Shown: positions 18,577-28,101 of the stretch, in pieces
Position numbering within the stretch: the stretch's first letter is position 1
Layout of the letters: each line of letters starts with the position of its first letter
Assembly: GCA_001247695.2 (NCBI GenBank)
Contig: LGRX02035499.1
Coordinates: 174,317 to 238,316 of the forward strand
Reading direction: 5' to 3'
Length of the DNA stretch: 64,000 bases
DNA from: Cymbomonas tetramitiformis
Lineage: Eukaryota; Chlorophyta; Pyramimonadophyceae; Pyramimonadales; Pyramimonadaceae
Program-made: the position numbers and the translations under genes
The notes under the pieces: model-generated
Seen by the model: only the letters and a program-made list of their open reading frames with translations
Told to the model about the DNA's origin: nothing
The model's database searches: none

Positions 18577-19680
18577 GCTACGCCCCTACTAGGTGGCCGG
18601 TAATGATCTTCCGGGCTCCCTCATGCTGGGTTGACTTGGGAGACGAGGTTGCTTGAGTAGACGTGGAGCTTTGGCTGCACGAGAGTGAGGAGACACACTT
18701 CACGGTGAATGCAATAGCTCGCGACACCCGCTCGACTTATGAGACGGGGGGTAAGCAATTCTGCCGGTTTGCTGTTTGGGCTGACTTTCGACTAGTGTTT
18801 CCGGCAACAGAAAAGTCTTTGACGCTTTGGGTTACTCTCCTGCCTCGGACAGATAAGTACGGTACCATTAAGGTGTACTTGTCGAGTGTACGGAATTTGC
18901 ATGTCGAGCTGGGATTTCATCTCCCGGGGTTCTTGAAGCTCACCCTTTTGCACAGGATGCTTAGAGGGGTGAAGAGGCTCTTGAAGAGGGCAACTCGAGG
19001 GTGTAGAAGTTGGGGATTGGTCCTAGGGAGCTTGTTCCCATCTACTTGAAAGGTGGTGTGAGTTTGGCTAACTTCAACGACATGTTTGTCTAGACAACCT
19101 GCCTGTTGGCTTTCGGATACTGCCTCCAGAAAGCCAATGTCACGGCCAACATGGAGAATGCTTTCTCCTGGACCGGGGTGATGCTTCGAAAGAACATCCG
19201 GTTCGAGGGCAGTGACAAGCTGTGGGTGAAGGTCAACTTCTTGAAGACCAACCAATTTCTGAGCGCTCCCAAGAGAGTCTGCTCCAGAAAGTACGGGGCC
19301 TCACTGCTTTCTGCGCTGTGAGTGTAACCCCTCAGGCCATGGCACTTAACAAGTTGCCAGGGGCCTGAGGCACCGTCGCTCTGCCACAGGAAGGCTGATG
19401 GGCAACAGGTAGCATTGACTGATTTTGTGTTTGACCAGTGGCTTAAAGCCAAGTTGAAGGCTGCAGGCTTGCAACCCAATTTGTACTCGGAGCACTCCTT
19501 CCGTCGAGGAGCTGCCACCTTGGCATTTGGATAGCACACGCCCCGTGCTCTTGTTAAGCACTGAGGGGATTGGGCTTCAGATGCCGTAGAAGAGTACCAC
19601 GAGATGACGACGGAGCATCGATTTGCCATTCCGAGGACGGTCGCCGAGGCAATGCCAACAACGATAACGACTCATCTGGG
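18577..19680 (+). pseudogene. Tyrosine recombinase remnant of element 6
   Basis: The N-terminal part is open 18663-19049 (DTRSTYETGGKQFCRFAVWA). The middle is open 19106-19321 (KANVTANMENAFSWTGVML). The catalytic box is EHSFRRGAATLAFG near 19490, and the tail DWASDAVEEYHEMT near 19578 holds the candidate Tyr. At least four stops or shifts separate these parts. Clearly the same recombinase subfamily as at 114-1099. Confidence 0.7.
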
Positions 19681-19965
19681 TGAAGGAGCTCAACCGCAGC
19701 GACCTAGGCAAATCACAGTGTGCATGGAGGGAGGATCCCAGAGGTTGGGGCTGCACCCCCCCCTTTGCAGCCCCATCCGGACCCCCCCTTGCCTGGTAGA
19801 GAACTCTGTCGAAACCTCCACCGAGGAACTCGGATTGTGCGCTAGCTGTAAATGTTTTCTTAATGAAGCTAATTTTGTCCATGTGAACTATGTACTTGCT
19901 AGCATGAACTCATGACCTAAACACTAAACATTAATACAATGAGCTACGGAGTTGTAGTTATTCAC

Positions 19966-20292
19966 CTTTGTCAGCCGGCTGAATACATTTTCGGCCTTCA
20001 AATCACCGTGCAAGACACCATGCTGGTGTATTTCTTCCAGCGCACCAAGCAGTTGTCTGCTGACATCTTTCATCATGCAGATTGGCATGCGACCATGGAA
20101 GTACAGCCGGACACAGTTCTCTAAGTCGAAGTCGTAGAGAGCTGTCTGAAGGTACATCACATAGTTTGTTGTGTCGTCCTTGATGTCGTGTATTTGAAGA
20201 ATTCCTGCATTAACAAAGTATACTTCATTTAACACCAATTGCATGGGTACGATTCCATTTTGCATTGGCTCGTTGTGGCCGTAATTATCACA
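19966..20292 (-). pseudogene. Protein-kinase exon (hinge to catalytic loop)
   Basis: The minus-strand reading contains NGIVPMQLVLNE, YVMYLQTALYDFDLENCVR and HQHGVLHGDLKAENVF. The last is the eukaryotic kinase catalytic loop with Asp, Lys and Asn. The exon ends at a good donor (AAAG|GTGAAT, exon end 19966). A candidate acceptor (GTGGCAG) lies near 20292. No activation-loop (DFG) exon is found downstream, where element 6 begins. I read it as one exon of a host kinase gene, cut or separated by transposons. A possible N-lobe exon on the same strand is at 37409-37720. Confidence 0.6.
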
Positions 20293-20940
20293 TTTCGCAC
20301 TGCCACATCAATGACACATAACTACCGCGCTTGATCACTTAATTTTCCGGGTGGGTTAATTTTTCGACATTTCCGAAGTATTTTCAGAACGTCTCACAAC
20401 CTCTGAAAACCTGCTAGGTATATCGCTACAAATACAAGTGATTTTGCTTGAGATTATGCTTGTGGATTTTGCTGCATGTTACTTTCACTTTAGTCAGGGA
20501 TGAAGCTAGGCATTTCCCCTACCATGCATGTGCCGTCTGCTTGCCTCTGAGCGTGGCGAATCCACAACCCAAGTTGCAGGGCTACCGGCTATACAGTACC
20601 GGTGCCCTGCAGTCCCACCATTCTGCCATCAAGGTAATACACGGAGGCTGAGAAAGTAGGCTCATGCCCTCGACGGTCTGGCCTACTGCTCCAGCACACA
20701 AAACATCTGCACTAGGTCCAACACCAGCATATCAATCTCGTGCCGTCCAACTGCTGCTGCCTAAACGCCTGCTCCACGCCCGCCTTGCAGCTTGACCAGC
20801 CGATTGGCCAAAGCCACCACCGGCTGCAGTTGCCCCCAAGAACCGTTAAGGACGAGGATGGTGTCGCGTACACTCGTCGTACGCAACAACCGATACCCCG
20901 AAAGGCCCGGCTGCTCCGAAAGCCACACACATACACTTGC
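20293..20940. other. Non-coding stretch, one weak exon candidate
   Basis: No clear gene. On the plus strand, 20500-20639 reads ARHFPYHACAVCLPLS and QGYRLYSTGALQSHH between an acceptor-like CACTTTAG and a donor-like ATCAAG|GTAATA. It could be a small host exon, but length and lack of family make it uncertain. Confidence 0.2.
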
Positions 20941-20945
20941 AATGA

Positions 20946-21914
20946 TCACCTCCTATGAGCCGCCGTCACCGCCGGGACAGGGCCCCCCAATCTTGCAAGG
21001 GCGGTGCCTTGGGGGGTGCCACCTCCTCCGGCAGGTAGAAACGTCGGGGTTCCCTGGCATCGACGTTCTTGTCCACCTAGAGGGGAAAGCTCCTCGTCGT
21101 TATATACAACCAAGACGAGTGATTCGTAGGGGTCCGGTGGTGACTTCCATTGGATGGAGACACCCCGTTCCCCATAGATCAGGTCGAAAAGGACTCGACC
21201 GAACTCCGTGGCTCCCTTCCGAAGACACCCGAAGGTGCAGAAGACAAAAACCAAACCGTGGTGGAGCCCAGAACGAGTGGTGATGTCGAACCCAGACATG
21301 CAGATACACTTCCACTCTGCGAGAGTCCAAGCACTCTTGGCTTGTGACACCTGCTTATTGCGCTTGTCCAGGACAACCAGGAGTTCGACCACGAGGTAGT
21401 GCCTGCACGGGTTGTGTACTTTCACAGGCTGGTCACTCGAGTCCACGATCCCAGCTTGCCGAACCAACCAGGCAACCTTGGCGTGCCACTTTGACACTCC
21501 CGCCAAGTAAGTGCTAACGGAGGAGGAGTCGAGTCTAAAGGGCCGAAGCTCCACTGCATAAGCTACATAGCCCCGCACGTCCACCTCCGTAGCTGGCAAG
21601 CCGTAGTCCAAAAACTCTGCCATATGACGCTGCAGGTGGCGGATCCCTCGACGATGCCCCTGGTCGGTGCTCAGCCATGTCTTCATGCCCAGGAGGTTAG
21701 TCACCAAGAATGCCCGCCTCTCGGAAGAATGCACCATGCCAGCTCCAGAAGAGAAGCACGAGCTGCACCGCACCAAGTAGATGAGGCCCACACCAACACC
21801 GCCACAAAGAAGGCACAACAATCGGCCATACTCCAAGCAACAGCTTGCGATCCCGTGAGGGGTCCCCCGACAAAACGGGCAAGGCTGCCCAAGCTCCACC
21901 GACACCAGCACCAC
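20946..21914 (-). pseudogene. Tyrosine recombinase remnant of element 7
   Basis: The open frame has a core-binding-like part (HLQRHMAEFLDYGLP, SSVSTYLAGVSKWH) and the first catalytic region (FCTFGCLRKGATEFGR). It ends before any His-x-x-Arg box or Tyr, so the catalytic half is missing. The first ~60 residues are Cys-rich and may be frame read-through. Assignment rests on position after an MT domain and on the recombinase-like core. Confidence 0.55.
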
Positions 21915-21929
21915 GAGCCACCTGAGCCG

Positions 21930-22350
21930 CAGTAATGCTTCTCCTGCACGGCAGCATCGGGGAGAAATAAACTACCACCACCGGCCACTGAGTAGGTCCT
22001 CTGAGTGCTCGTTCGTCACCGAACATATAGGTGCCATCACTCCGCAGAAGGTGCCGCCACTCAGGGAACGTGAACATATGCAAGTCCCGAGGATAATATT
22101 TCAGCACCCGAGCACCCCTCAGCGATGGCCACCACCAGTAAGTGTCCCACATGGGCACCACAAAAACAGAACATGTCCTAACGAGCTCAGAAGAACTCTT
22201 TCGTGATGGGTGTCACAACTTCCATATAGTCACAATGTGGCTGATACCGGGGGTTATTCCAGAAGGCATCGGAGAGATCCCAACCAATAATAATAATAGT
22301 GATAAAACATTTACGCTGTTTGCAAGGGCAAAGCCCTCAAAGTGCAAGTA
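21930..22350 (-). pseudogene. Dam-like methyltransferase remnant of element 7
   Basis: DAFWNNPRY (motif IV-like, 22244-22258) is followed by VVPMWDTYWWWPSLRG, LHMFTFPEWRHLLRSD and GPTQWPVVVV. These match the MT of the other elements in order. A stop near 22196 and a frameshift break it. The Pro-Pro of the motif reads Pro-Arg here. Confidence 0.6.
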
Positions 22351-22499
22351 GTCCCTCAAAGAGGCAAAATCGCGCGTAGCTACTCCGGCAAACATAGCGC
22401 TGTCTCTTATGCGGAGACACTCCTGCTCAGCGGAGCAGGGTGATCGTCATGGCCTAACTAGTGCGAGTCGCTAGGCCACGGCATCGGTCAAGAAGCATG

Positions 22500-22695
22500 C
22501 GGGGAAGGTGGAGGGGGCAGTCGGCGGAGGTGGAAAGGGGAGGGCGATGGTGGAGGGGGCAGTCGGCAGAGGTGGAAAGGGAGGGCGGTGGTGGAGGGGG
22601 CAGTCGGCAGAGGTGGAAAGGGAGGGCGGTGGTGGAGGGGGCAGTCGGGCGGAGGTGGAAAGGGAGGGCGGTGGTGGAGGGGGAGGGTGTAGAAG
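22500..22695. repeat. G-rich minisatellite, ~40-bp units
   Basis: Four to five units of GTGGAGGGGGCAGTCGGC followed by AGAGGTGGAAAGGGAGGGCG. It sits where the RT core of element 7 would be expected, between its RT N-terminal and MT remnants. No coding is supported. Confidence 0.8.
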
Positions 22696-22749
22696 GGGGC
22701 GGAGTGTTGAGGACAAGGGGCAGTGCACCCCTAGTCCCTCACCCTAAGT

Positions 22750-23480
22750 CCTAAAGAAACCATCCCCCTCCCCAGCCGTGCTGCCAACACCTGGGTCTCT
22801 GAAGGCTGAGCACATCCTGGAGATAGTCATAGTCAGCTGAGGCCTCGGCCATAGCATCGTTGACTCGAGATGCCCGGGCATTCCGGACAGTTCGAAACGT
22901 GTCCTTCTCGGGTGTGTAGATAGAACCCAGCTGTGTGACACACTAGGTTTCATAGTGAAGGGAATCTTCAAGAACACCTTTGGCTACCAACCGTTGGAGA
23001 TCAGCCTCCGACCGTTCGGCATGAGCATAACAACTGGGGTGGTTGTCCTTCTTGTACCATGAAGGCTTCCGCAGCAACTGCTGCATACGGTTTCCTTCTC
23101 GGCAACCTCGAGCAAGTGCCTCCTCACTGGGACAGAAACACTCATAGAGGGACTCTGAATAACAAAATCCAGGTGCATAGAGTCCGTTTGCCGTGTCGTG
23201 GAAAGTCATCTTTTGCCGGGCATGCTCCCACCGTAGTTCTTCGCTATTGAACTTACGGGGAGGGACCTTTATGACGAGAAGTCAGTGTGTAAGCCGTCGG
23301 TGGTGTACACGCCCAAAAAAGCCTTTCGATGGCCGTGCACCTACAGCCGTTGCCAAGAAAGACGGTCTTCAAAGTGTTGAAGCTCGTCAGAAAGTAGGGT
23401 TCCTCTATAGAAGTAGTCACCATACTGCATCAGCTGGGACTTAACCACTTGGGCGGTGTCCGTGTAAGGGTCCAAGAGGT
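22750..23480 (-). pseudogene. Reverse transcriptase N-terminal remnant of element 7
   Basis: From right to left: VVKSQLMQYGDYFYRG, HFEDRLSWQRL, then YAHAERSEADLQRLVAKG and DTFRTVRNARASRVND followed by LQDVLSLQRPRCW. The last two align with FRPVWDYSRPEDVGVN and KDAYSLLRPGLW of element 2, the region just before the first catalytic Asp. Stops at about 23270 and 22941 and frameshifts break it. Nothing of the catalytic RT core remains. Confidence 0.5.
23304..23478 (-). repeat. 175-bp direct repeat flanking element 4, left copy
   Basis: From TGGTGTACACGCCC to GGGTCCAAGAGGT. It matches 26487-26662 with roughly a dozen mismatches. Both copies encode the same part of the element 7 RT region on the minus strand. 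Beyond this copy, short GGTCCAAGAGGTCCAAGAG repeats lead into element 4. Confidence 0.8.
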
Positions 23481-23534
23481 CCAAGAGGTGGTCCAAGCCA
23501 ACTAGGACAAGGTCCAAGAGGTCCAAAAGGACCA

Positions 23535-24235
23535 GATGCTGGTATTCCAAGCCAAGGTGGAGGAGATCCGTAGATTGGGGGCCCTCAGTGGCCCCCAAGT
23601 TCCCCGGGCCAAGCTAGAATCCCTGCTTGGCCTACTTGCCTTCTGCGGGTAGGTAGTGTACGGCCTTTTGCTGTACACAGGTTTGCCCATGCACTATTAT
23701 CACAGTGCACGGCGAGGTTCCTCCACCTTAATGACAAGGTGATCCAGGACCTCAACGTCATCAGCACAGTCATGAGACTGTACAATGGCCGGAGAGTCCG
23801 GTTGGACCGGTTGGAGGTCAAGTGGGAATGGTTCTCCATTGATGCCTCCACCGGGGTCGGGATGGGAGCAGTGCTTGACAAGCGCTGGTTTGCCATCACT
23901 TGGGCCTGGCTCCGTAGCCAGCCCCAGGAGGATTTCTTCCCTTTCAATCCAGATAACCCAAAGTCTAAGGACATTGGGTATCTGGAGTTGTTTACCCTCT
24001 ACTGGCCCTGGTCCTTTGGGGTAAACACTTGAAGGGGAAGTCCGTTGTTGTCCACATTGACAACCAGTGTGTCATCGGACAACTTGAGCGGTGGTGGGGC
24101 CTGTTTGAGTAAATTCCGCTAGAGCTCTACTCAGGTAGGTCTTCCTCGTGTGCGTTCAGCATGACATCCGCCTGCTTCCGACCTACATTGCCTCGAAGGA
24201 CAATGTCTATGCTGACCTCCTTTCCAGGGAGTCAA
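23535..24235 (+). pseudogene. RT end and RNase H of element 4
   Basis: RT residues AKLESLLGLLAFCG stop at a TAG near 23651. RNase H is then readable: WFSIDASTGVGMGAVL, WAWLRSQPQEDF, YLELFTLYWPW, VVHIDNQCV. A frameshift near 24020 and a stop near 24112 follow. The end (ASKDNVYADLLSR-like) is also shifted. Non-functional. Confidence 0.75.
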
Positions 24236-24787
24236 ATTAGTGCGTTCAAGAGGCGGTGCAGGGAGGACAGGCATCACTCGGTCTGGATTGAGGACCGGGA
24301 TGACTGGATGTCGCTGCCCAACCTGTGGAGGCCCCTGGATGTCCTGTTCGGGCCCTTCACGGTTGACTGTTGTGTGTCACAGCACGGTGCCAACTCCTTC
24401 TGCCGAGCAGGCTGGACGAAGGAGGATGACGCCAGAGTTATGGACTTTCGGGGCCATAACTGCTGGGGGAATCTTCCCTTCTCCGGCTTCCTTGAGATCA
24501 TCCAAAACTTTCTGAGGTGTAAGAGGCAGCAGCAACGTGGCACCGCCGGGACTTTCTTAGTCCCAATCTGAGAGGGGGAGCCCGGCTATGAGCTGGTTAA
24601 GTCCCTCTCTGAAGTGTTCAAGGCAGTGCGCCGTTGGCCTGCACGGAGTGCCTTGTTCACCGCCCCTTCCCCGCAAGGGGGAGGCAGGACTTTCTGGGGG
24701 GACACCAGATGGGCCACCCTGGTGGTCCGCTGCCCCTTGCACCCTGTCGAGTGGATTGACTCCGTGCTCACCGGGGTGACTTGGTGA
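24236..24787 (+). pseudogene. Dam-like methyltransferase domain of element 4
   Basis: WIEDRDDWMSLPNLW, FGPFTVDCC, GHNCWGNLPF (NLPF at 24470-24481), FLRCKRQQQ and TFLVPI. A TGA near 24569 replaces the Trp of VPCW. The frame then continues to the final TGA at 24785-24787 after GVTW. This final TGA is in frame with the recombinase that follows, exactly as in element 2. Confidence 0.75.
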
Positions 24788-25828
24788 GCAGGTGAGGAGC
24801 TCGACAGGCTGTTCGCCCAAACCGCCATCTACCAGTCAGTGTGTCTATTCGCTTTGAACACACAGGTCTCTTACTCTACCGGGGTGAGGAGCTTCGTCTC
24901 CTTCTGCATCTTCGGCAGGGCTAGGGGCTTTCTGGCTATGATGCTCCCGGCAACAGATGATGTGCTGGCGTGGTGGGTCATGTTCATGGTCACTGACCGC
25001 AAGGTCAAGCCATCCAACGCCAAGAAGTACACCTTGGGCGTGAGGGCCCTTCATCTGCAGCTGGGCTTGGTGTGGACTCCCGTGCGGGAGAGGTGGGCCG
25101 TGCATGCGGCCCTGCAGGGCTGTGGTCGGAGGCGGGACACCCCCTCCAAGCAGACCATGCCTTGTGGGTTTGAGGAGCTATTGAGGATGGCTGTGGTGGT
25201 GAACCCCAACAGCTTCCTTGAGATTGTGGTGTTCGCTGCCATGCTCACAACCTTCTTTTTCTTCTTCCGGAAGGACAATGTGTCGGTGGCGAAGGCGGAC
25301 GCCTGGAACCCGAGAGGGCACCTGGTCCGCTCCGACGTGTCCTTCCCGGTGGTGGAGGAGGGGACCCGCCAGGTGGATATCAGAGTGCAGCACTCTAAGA
25401 CCATCCAGGCAGGGGAGCGCTACCACACCGTACGGGCGGTAGAGGTCCCTGACTCCCCCATCTGTGTCGTCATGGCACTCTGGAGGGTTTGGCAGATGCC
25501 TAACCTCGGCCCGGACGGGCCACTGTTCTGCACCGAGGATGCCAAGGGCCGCCTTAAGCCCTTGATCCACTCGGTGTTTGTGGCCGGCTTCCGCAAGCTG
25601 ATGGCTAGGGCTGGGTTGGACCCAGCCGCCTACACCTGCCACTCCTTCCGCCGAGGAGGGGCCACAGCAGCTTTCAAGCTGCAGCTGCAGGATGCCCTGA
25701 TCCAGGCCCGCGGCGACTGGGCCTCCGAGTGCTACAAGCTGTACTGCGACATGGACTCCGCACCGCAGCTGATCCTCCCCTCGGCAATTGCTGCTGCTGC
25801 CACCCGCGCCTTCGAGATGCGGGCCTGA
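24788..25828 (+). CDS. Tyrosine recombinase of element 4, intact
   Basis: The frame is open for about 346 codons from immediately after the MT stop. Core-binding part: YSTGVRSFVSFCIFGRARG. Catalytic residues: Arg in FRKDN, CHSFRRGGATAAF, RGDW and Tyr in ECYKLYCD. It is about 70 percent identical to the element 2 enzyme by eye. No stop or shift is seen although the upstream pol is broken, so this gene is younger or has been better preserved than its neighbours. Confidence 0.85.
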   Translation, partial: AGEELDRLFAQTAIYQSVCLFALNTQVSYSTGVRSFVSFCIFGRARGFLAMMLPATDDVLAWWVMFMVTDRKVKPSNAKKYTLGVRALHLQLGLVWTPVRERWAVHAALQGCGRRRDTPSKQTMPCGFEELLRMAVVVNPNSFLEIVVFAAMLTTFFFFFRKDNVSVAKADAWNPRGHLVRSDVSFPVVEEGTRQVDIRVQHSKTIQAGERYHTVRAVEVPDSPICVVMALWRVWQMPNLGPDGPLFCTEDAKGRLKPLIHSVFVAGFRKLMARAGLDPAAYTCHSFRRGGATAAFKLQLQDALIQARGDWASECYKLYCDMDSAPQLILPSAIAAAATRAFEMRA

Positions 25829-26486
25829 GCAAGTGCGTGCCCTCCCCTTTCCCGGCCCTCCCCCCCCTCTCTCTCTTTGCCGATGGGTTGGGTGTTGTGG
25901 TCTGAGTTGCAGTGCTTCCCTAGCAGCAGGAACCTAGGCTCACAGCCGGTGTACTCCGGTGTCTAGTTAGGCCTTGTTGTGGGCTGTGTCACGGGAGGGT
26001 CCCTAGCAGCAAAGAGCTAGACTCATAGCCGGTGTACTCCGGTGTCTGATTAGGCCCTGTTGTGGGTTGAGGGCTGTGTCACGGGATCAGGAGCCTTGTT
26101 AGGTACCGCTAGGTGCCTGCTCCTAGTTGGGTGAGAGGAAGCTTCTTTGCCCCCCAGGTCTTGGCTGAAGCCTAGCTGGAGCCGAGCTGGAGCCCGGCAG
26201 CTGTTTGGCAGCTGTGCAGAAGCTTCCGTGTATCACCACTGCAGAGAGCCACATTTCTGACACTTGGCTAGATGTGAGATTGAGAGACAGACTCGAGAGT
26301 TGCCTTCGGAACATAGACACAGAGACATGGGACCCCTGCCTGATGTCTGACTAGCAGACCTGCTGTGACCAGTAGCACTGGAACACATCCGAGCGGCCGG
26401 TATATCAATATTTGATTTGAATAAAATACTCTTGGTCCCATCTGTGTTGTTGATTGTCCCGAGTGTACCCGCTACCTGGCAAGAAT
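25829..26486 (+). other. 3' UTR of element 4
   Basis: A CTCT-rich run is followed by two tandem ~115-bp units (CCCTAGCAGCAGGAACCTAGGCTCACAGCCGGTGTACTCC-like, 25918-26090). The shared CACTGCAGAGAGCCACATT stretch and the GAATAAG end come after. No coding. Confidence 0.55.
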
Positions 26487-26662
26487 AAGTGGTGTACACG
26501 CCCAAAAAAGCCTTTCGATGGCCGTGCACCCGCAGCCGTTGCCATGAAAGACGGTCTTCAAAGTGTTGAAGTTCGTCAGAAAGTACGGTTCCTCTATGGA
26601 AGTAGTCACCATACTGCATCGGTTGGGACTTAACCACTTAGGAGTTGTCCGTGTAAGGGTCC
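26487..26662 (-). repeat. 175-bp direct repeat flanking element 4, right copy
   Basis: Begins exactly at the end of element 4 and ends at GGGTCCAAGAGGT. Minus strand: MQYGDYFHRGTVLSDELQHF. It carries one stop (TAA) that the left copy lacks. Confidence 0.8.
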
Positions 26663-26853
26663 AAGAGGTTGGTCACCAATGGAGTTGGGCAACCTCGAAG
26701 ATACCAATACCTCAGCTCTGAAACAACGAGCTGAAGTAGTGTGAGTAGAGAGTCAACCACTGTGTCGCCAAAGGGCTTGCACGTAGGATGGTTGTTGCCG
26801 CTGGAGTAGGTACCGCTGCTACAAAGATACCGCCACGTCGATCTGCTCTGAAA

Positions 26854-28101
26854 TTAGCTGCGGTTCCGCGCGGGCAGCAGGATCTGCCCTTTGAATCCAA
26901 CGTAAGGAGCGAAGGGCTGGGGAGAGGTACTTCTTTTCCTCTGGCGCATGCTGAGCTGCTGATGCCTAGCCCAGTGCCATATTGCCAAACTGCTGCAAAA
27001 GAGGCTTGGCAGGGCTGCGGGCTGTTGCTCGTCACCCAGCTGAGAATCCGCGGGCTCACTGGATGCCCCTGAAGAAGGCACACCAGGGGACTTTCTAACA
27101 ACACTGTGTAGCGCGCGAAAACGAGCAACTTCTGGGTGTGCGCACTGTGGGGTGGCGGCAATAGCAGCCACCAGCTCTTCTCCCTCATCCGCCTCGAAAG
27201 AATCGTCCACCAGGGCGAGCTGAGTGCGAATGTCAAACTCCGCAGAAGCGTTGGCTACATGCCGAAAATACTTTTCACATGTAGGGGTGGTGTGCACTTG
27301 GATAAGGGATAGCCAGTTAAGCGTCTAGCCCACAGCTTCGTCCATGGCACGTAAAAATAAGACCAGAAGCTGAGGCGCAGCGGTGAGACAGTTTGAGCAT
27401 AAAATGTGCGTCCCTTCGCCAGGCTCGAATGCATACTTGCCGTCATCATACAGCCGGTTAAGGCACTCCAGATGTACAGTGAACTGGCATCTCCGGCGGC
27501 GACTATAAGCACGCTTCGTTGAAGAAAATCCTTGAACAGGAAGGTAAGGGCAATCCACTGCAAAACCGCAGGTATTGACTCGCTGACGAGTACTCTTGTT
27601 ATACATGAGGTGCGCCACAAGCCGGTTCCGTGCGCATTGAGCTTGACCACACGTGTCAAAAAGAGCGGAAGTGGGCTTGCCCGCGCTGCGTCCAGAACAA
27701 TCGATTTCCAAACAAAAACCATTCTCCTCACGTCCAATGCGAACAGTAGGCTCTTGATCCTGAAGGAAGCGCCGAGTTGTTCCCAAAAATCCAGTGAGCG
27801 GTTCCTCATAAATGGGAAAAAGTGAAGGTGATTGATCCAGAAGCGCCTCGCGGAGGACGAATGTGTGAAGAACTGTAGCAATCTGTTCCCATGGAAATAA
27901 AAGGGCGAGAAGGAATACTTCCGCTTGCTCTTCCGACTCGCAGATCTCTTGTAAGCTAGTTAAAGCGTTAAACACAGTCTGGGGAAATACTGCCGGCAGA
28001 GGAGACGGAATAGAAACGCCAGCTAACAGTGTCTCGATTTGAGGAAAAGAAAGTTGGCTTTTGTCATTAAAAATACCGGCAACAGAAGGAACGAGCAGCA
28101 T
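26854..28101 (-). CDS. Unidentified protein, possibly zinc-binding, one in-frame TAG
   Basis: I do not recognise the family. ATG 28101 opens 258 codons to a TAG at 27325-27327. The same frame continues open for ~150 more codons to 26854. The Cys/His pattern CQFTVHLEC followed ~21 residues later by CSNC resembles the second half of a PHD/RING-type finger, but the expected first Cys pairs are irregular. The second part is acidic, then Ser/Arg-rich (DDSFEADEGEELV). A TATA-like TTTTTATACAG lies ~30 bases upstream. It could be a host gene, or gag of element 7, which lies just downstream on the same strand. Confidence 0.45.

Larger units (their letters stand above)
16090..19915 (+). mobile_element. 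DIRS element 6, strongly decayed
   Basis: Order: leader with hairpins (16160-16260), gag remnants (16516-17036), a deletion that removes nearly all of RT, RNase H remnant (about 17405), MT remnant (17732-18106), solo Copia LTR insertion (18085-18548) and YR remnant (18577-19680). Many stops and frameshifts are present. The YR resembles that of element 1. Both ends are approximate. Confidence 0.7.
20946..22400 (-). mobile_element. DIRS element 7, 3' part (MT and YR), minus strand
   Basis: Reading leftwards, an MT remnant (22350 to about 21930) is followed by a YR (21914 to 20946). The RT part of the same element lies further upstream at 22750-23480, with a minisatellite between. Element 4 is inserted in the RT part. 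The family differs from elements 2-4 in sequence. Confidence 0.65.
23530..26486 (+). mobile_element. DIRS element 4, 5'-truncated
   Basis: It starts inside the RT thumb (QAKVEEIRRLG) and contains RNase H, MT, YR and the full 3' end, close relatives of element 2. It is inserted in opposite orientation in element 7, between the two 175-bp repeats. The end at 26486 is GGCAAGAATAAG, directly next to the right repeat copy. Confidence 0.8.

Noticed and set aside
22500..22750. CRISPR-like array
   Set aside because: Units are directly adjacent with no unique spacers; it is a minisatellite in eukaryotic DNA.
11973..27327. TAG read as an amino acid (variant nuclear code)
   Set aside because: Where relatives can be compared, TAG replaces Trp in two cases and Gln in one, so simple mutation explains it better than one reassigned codon.
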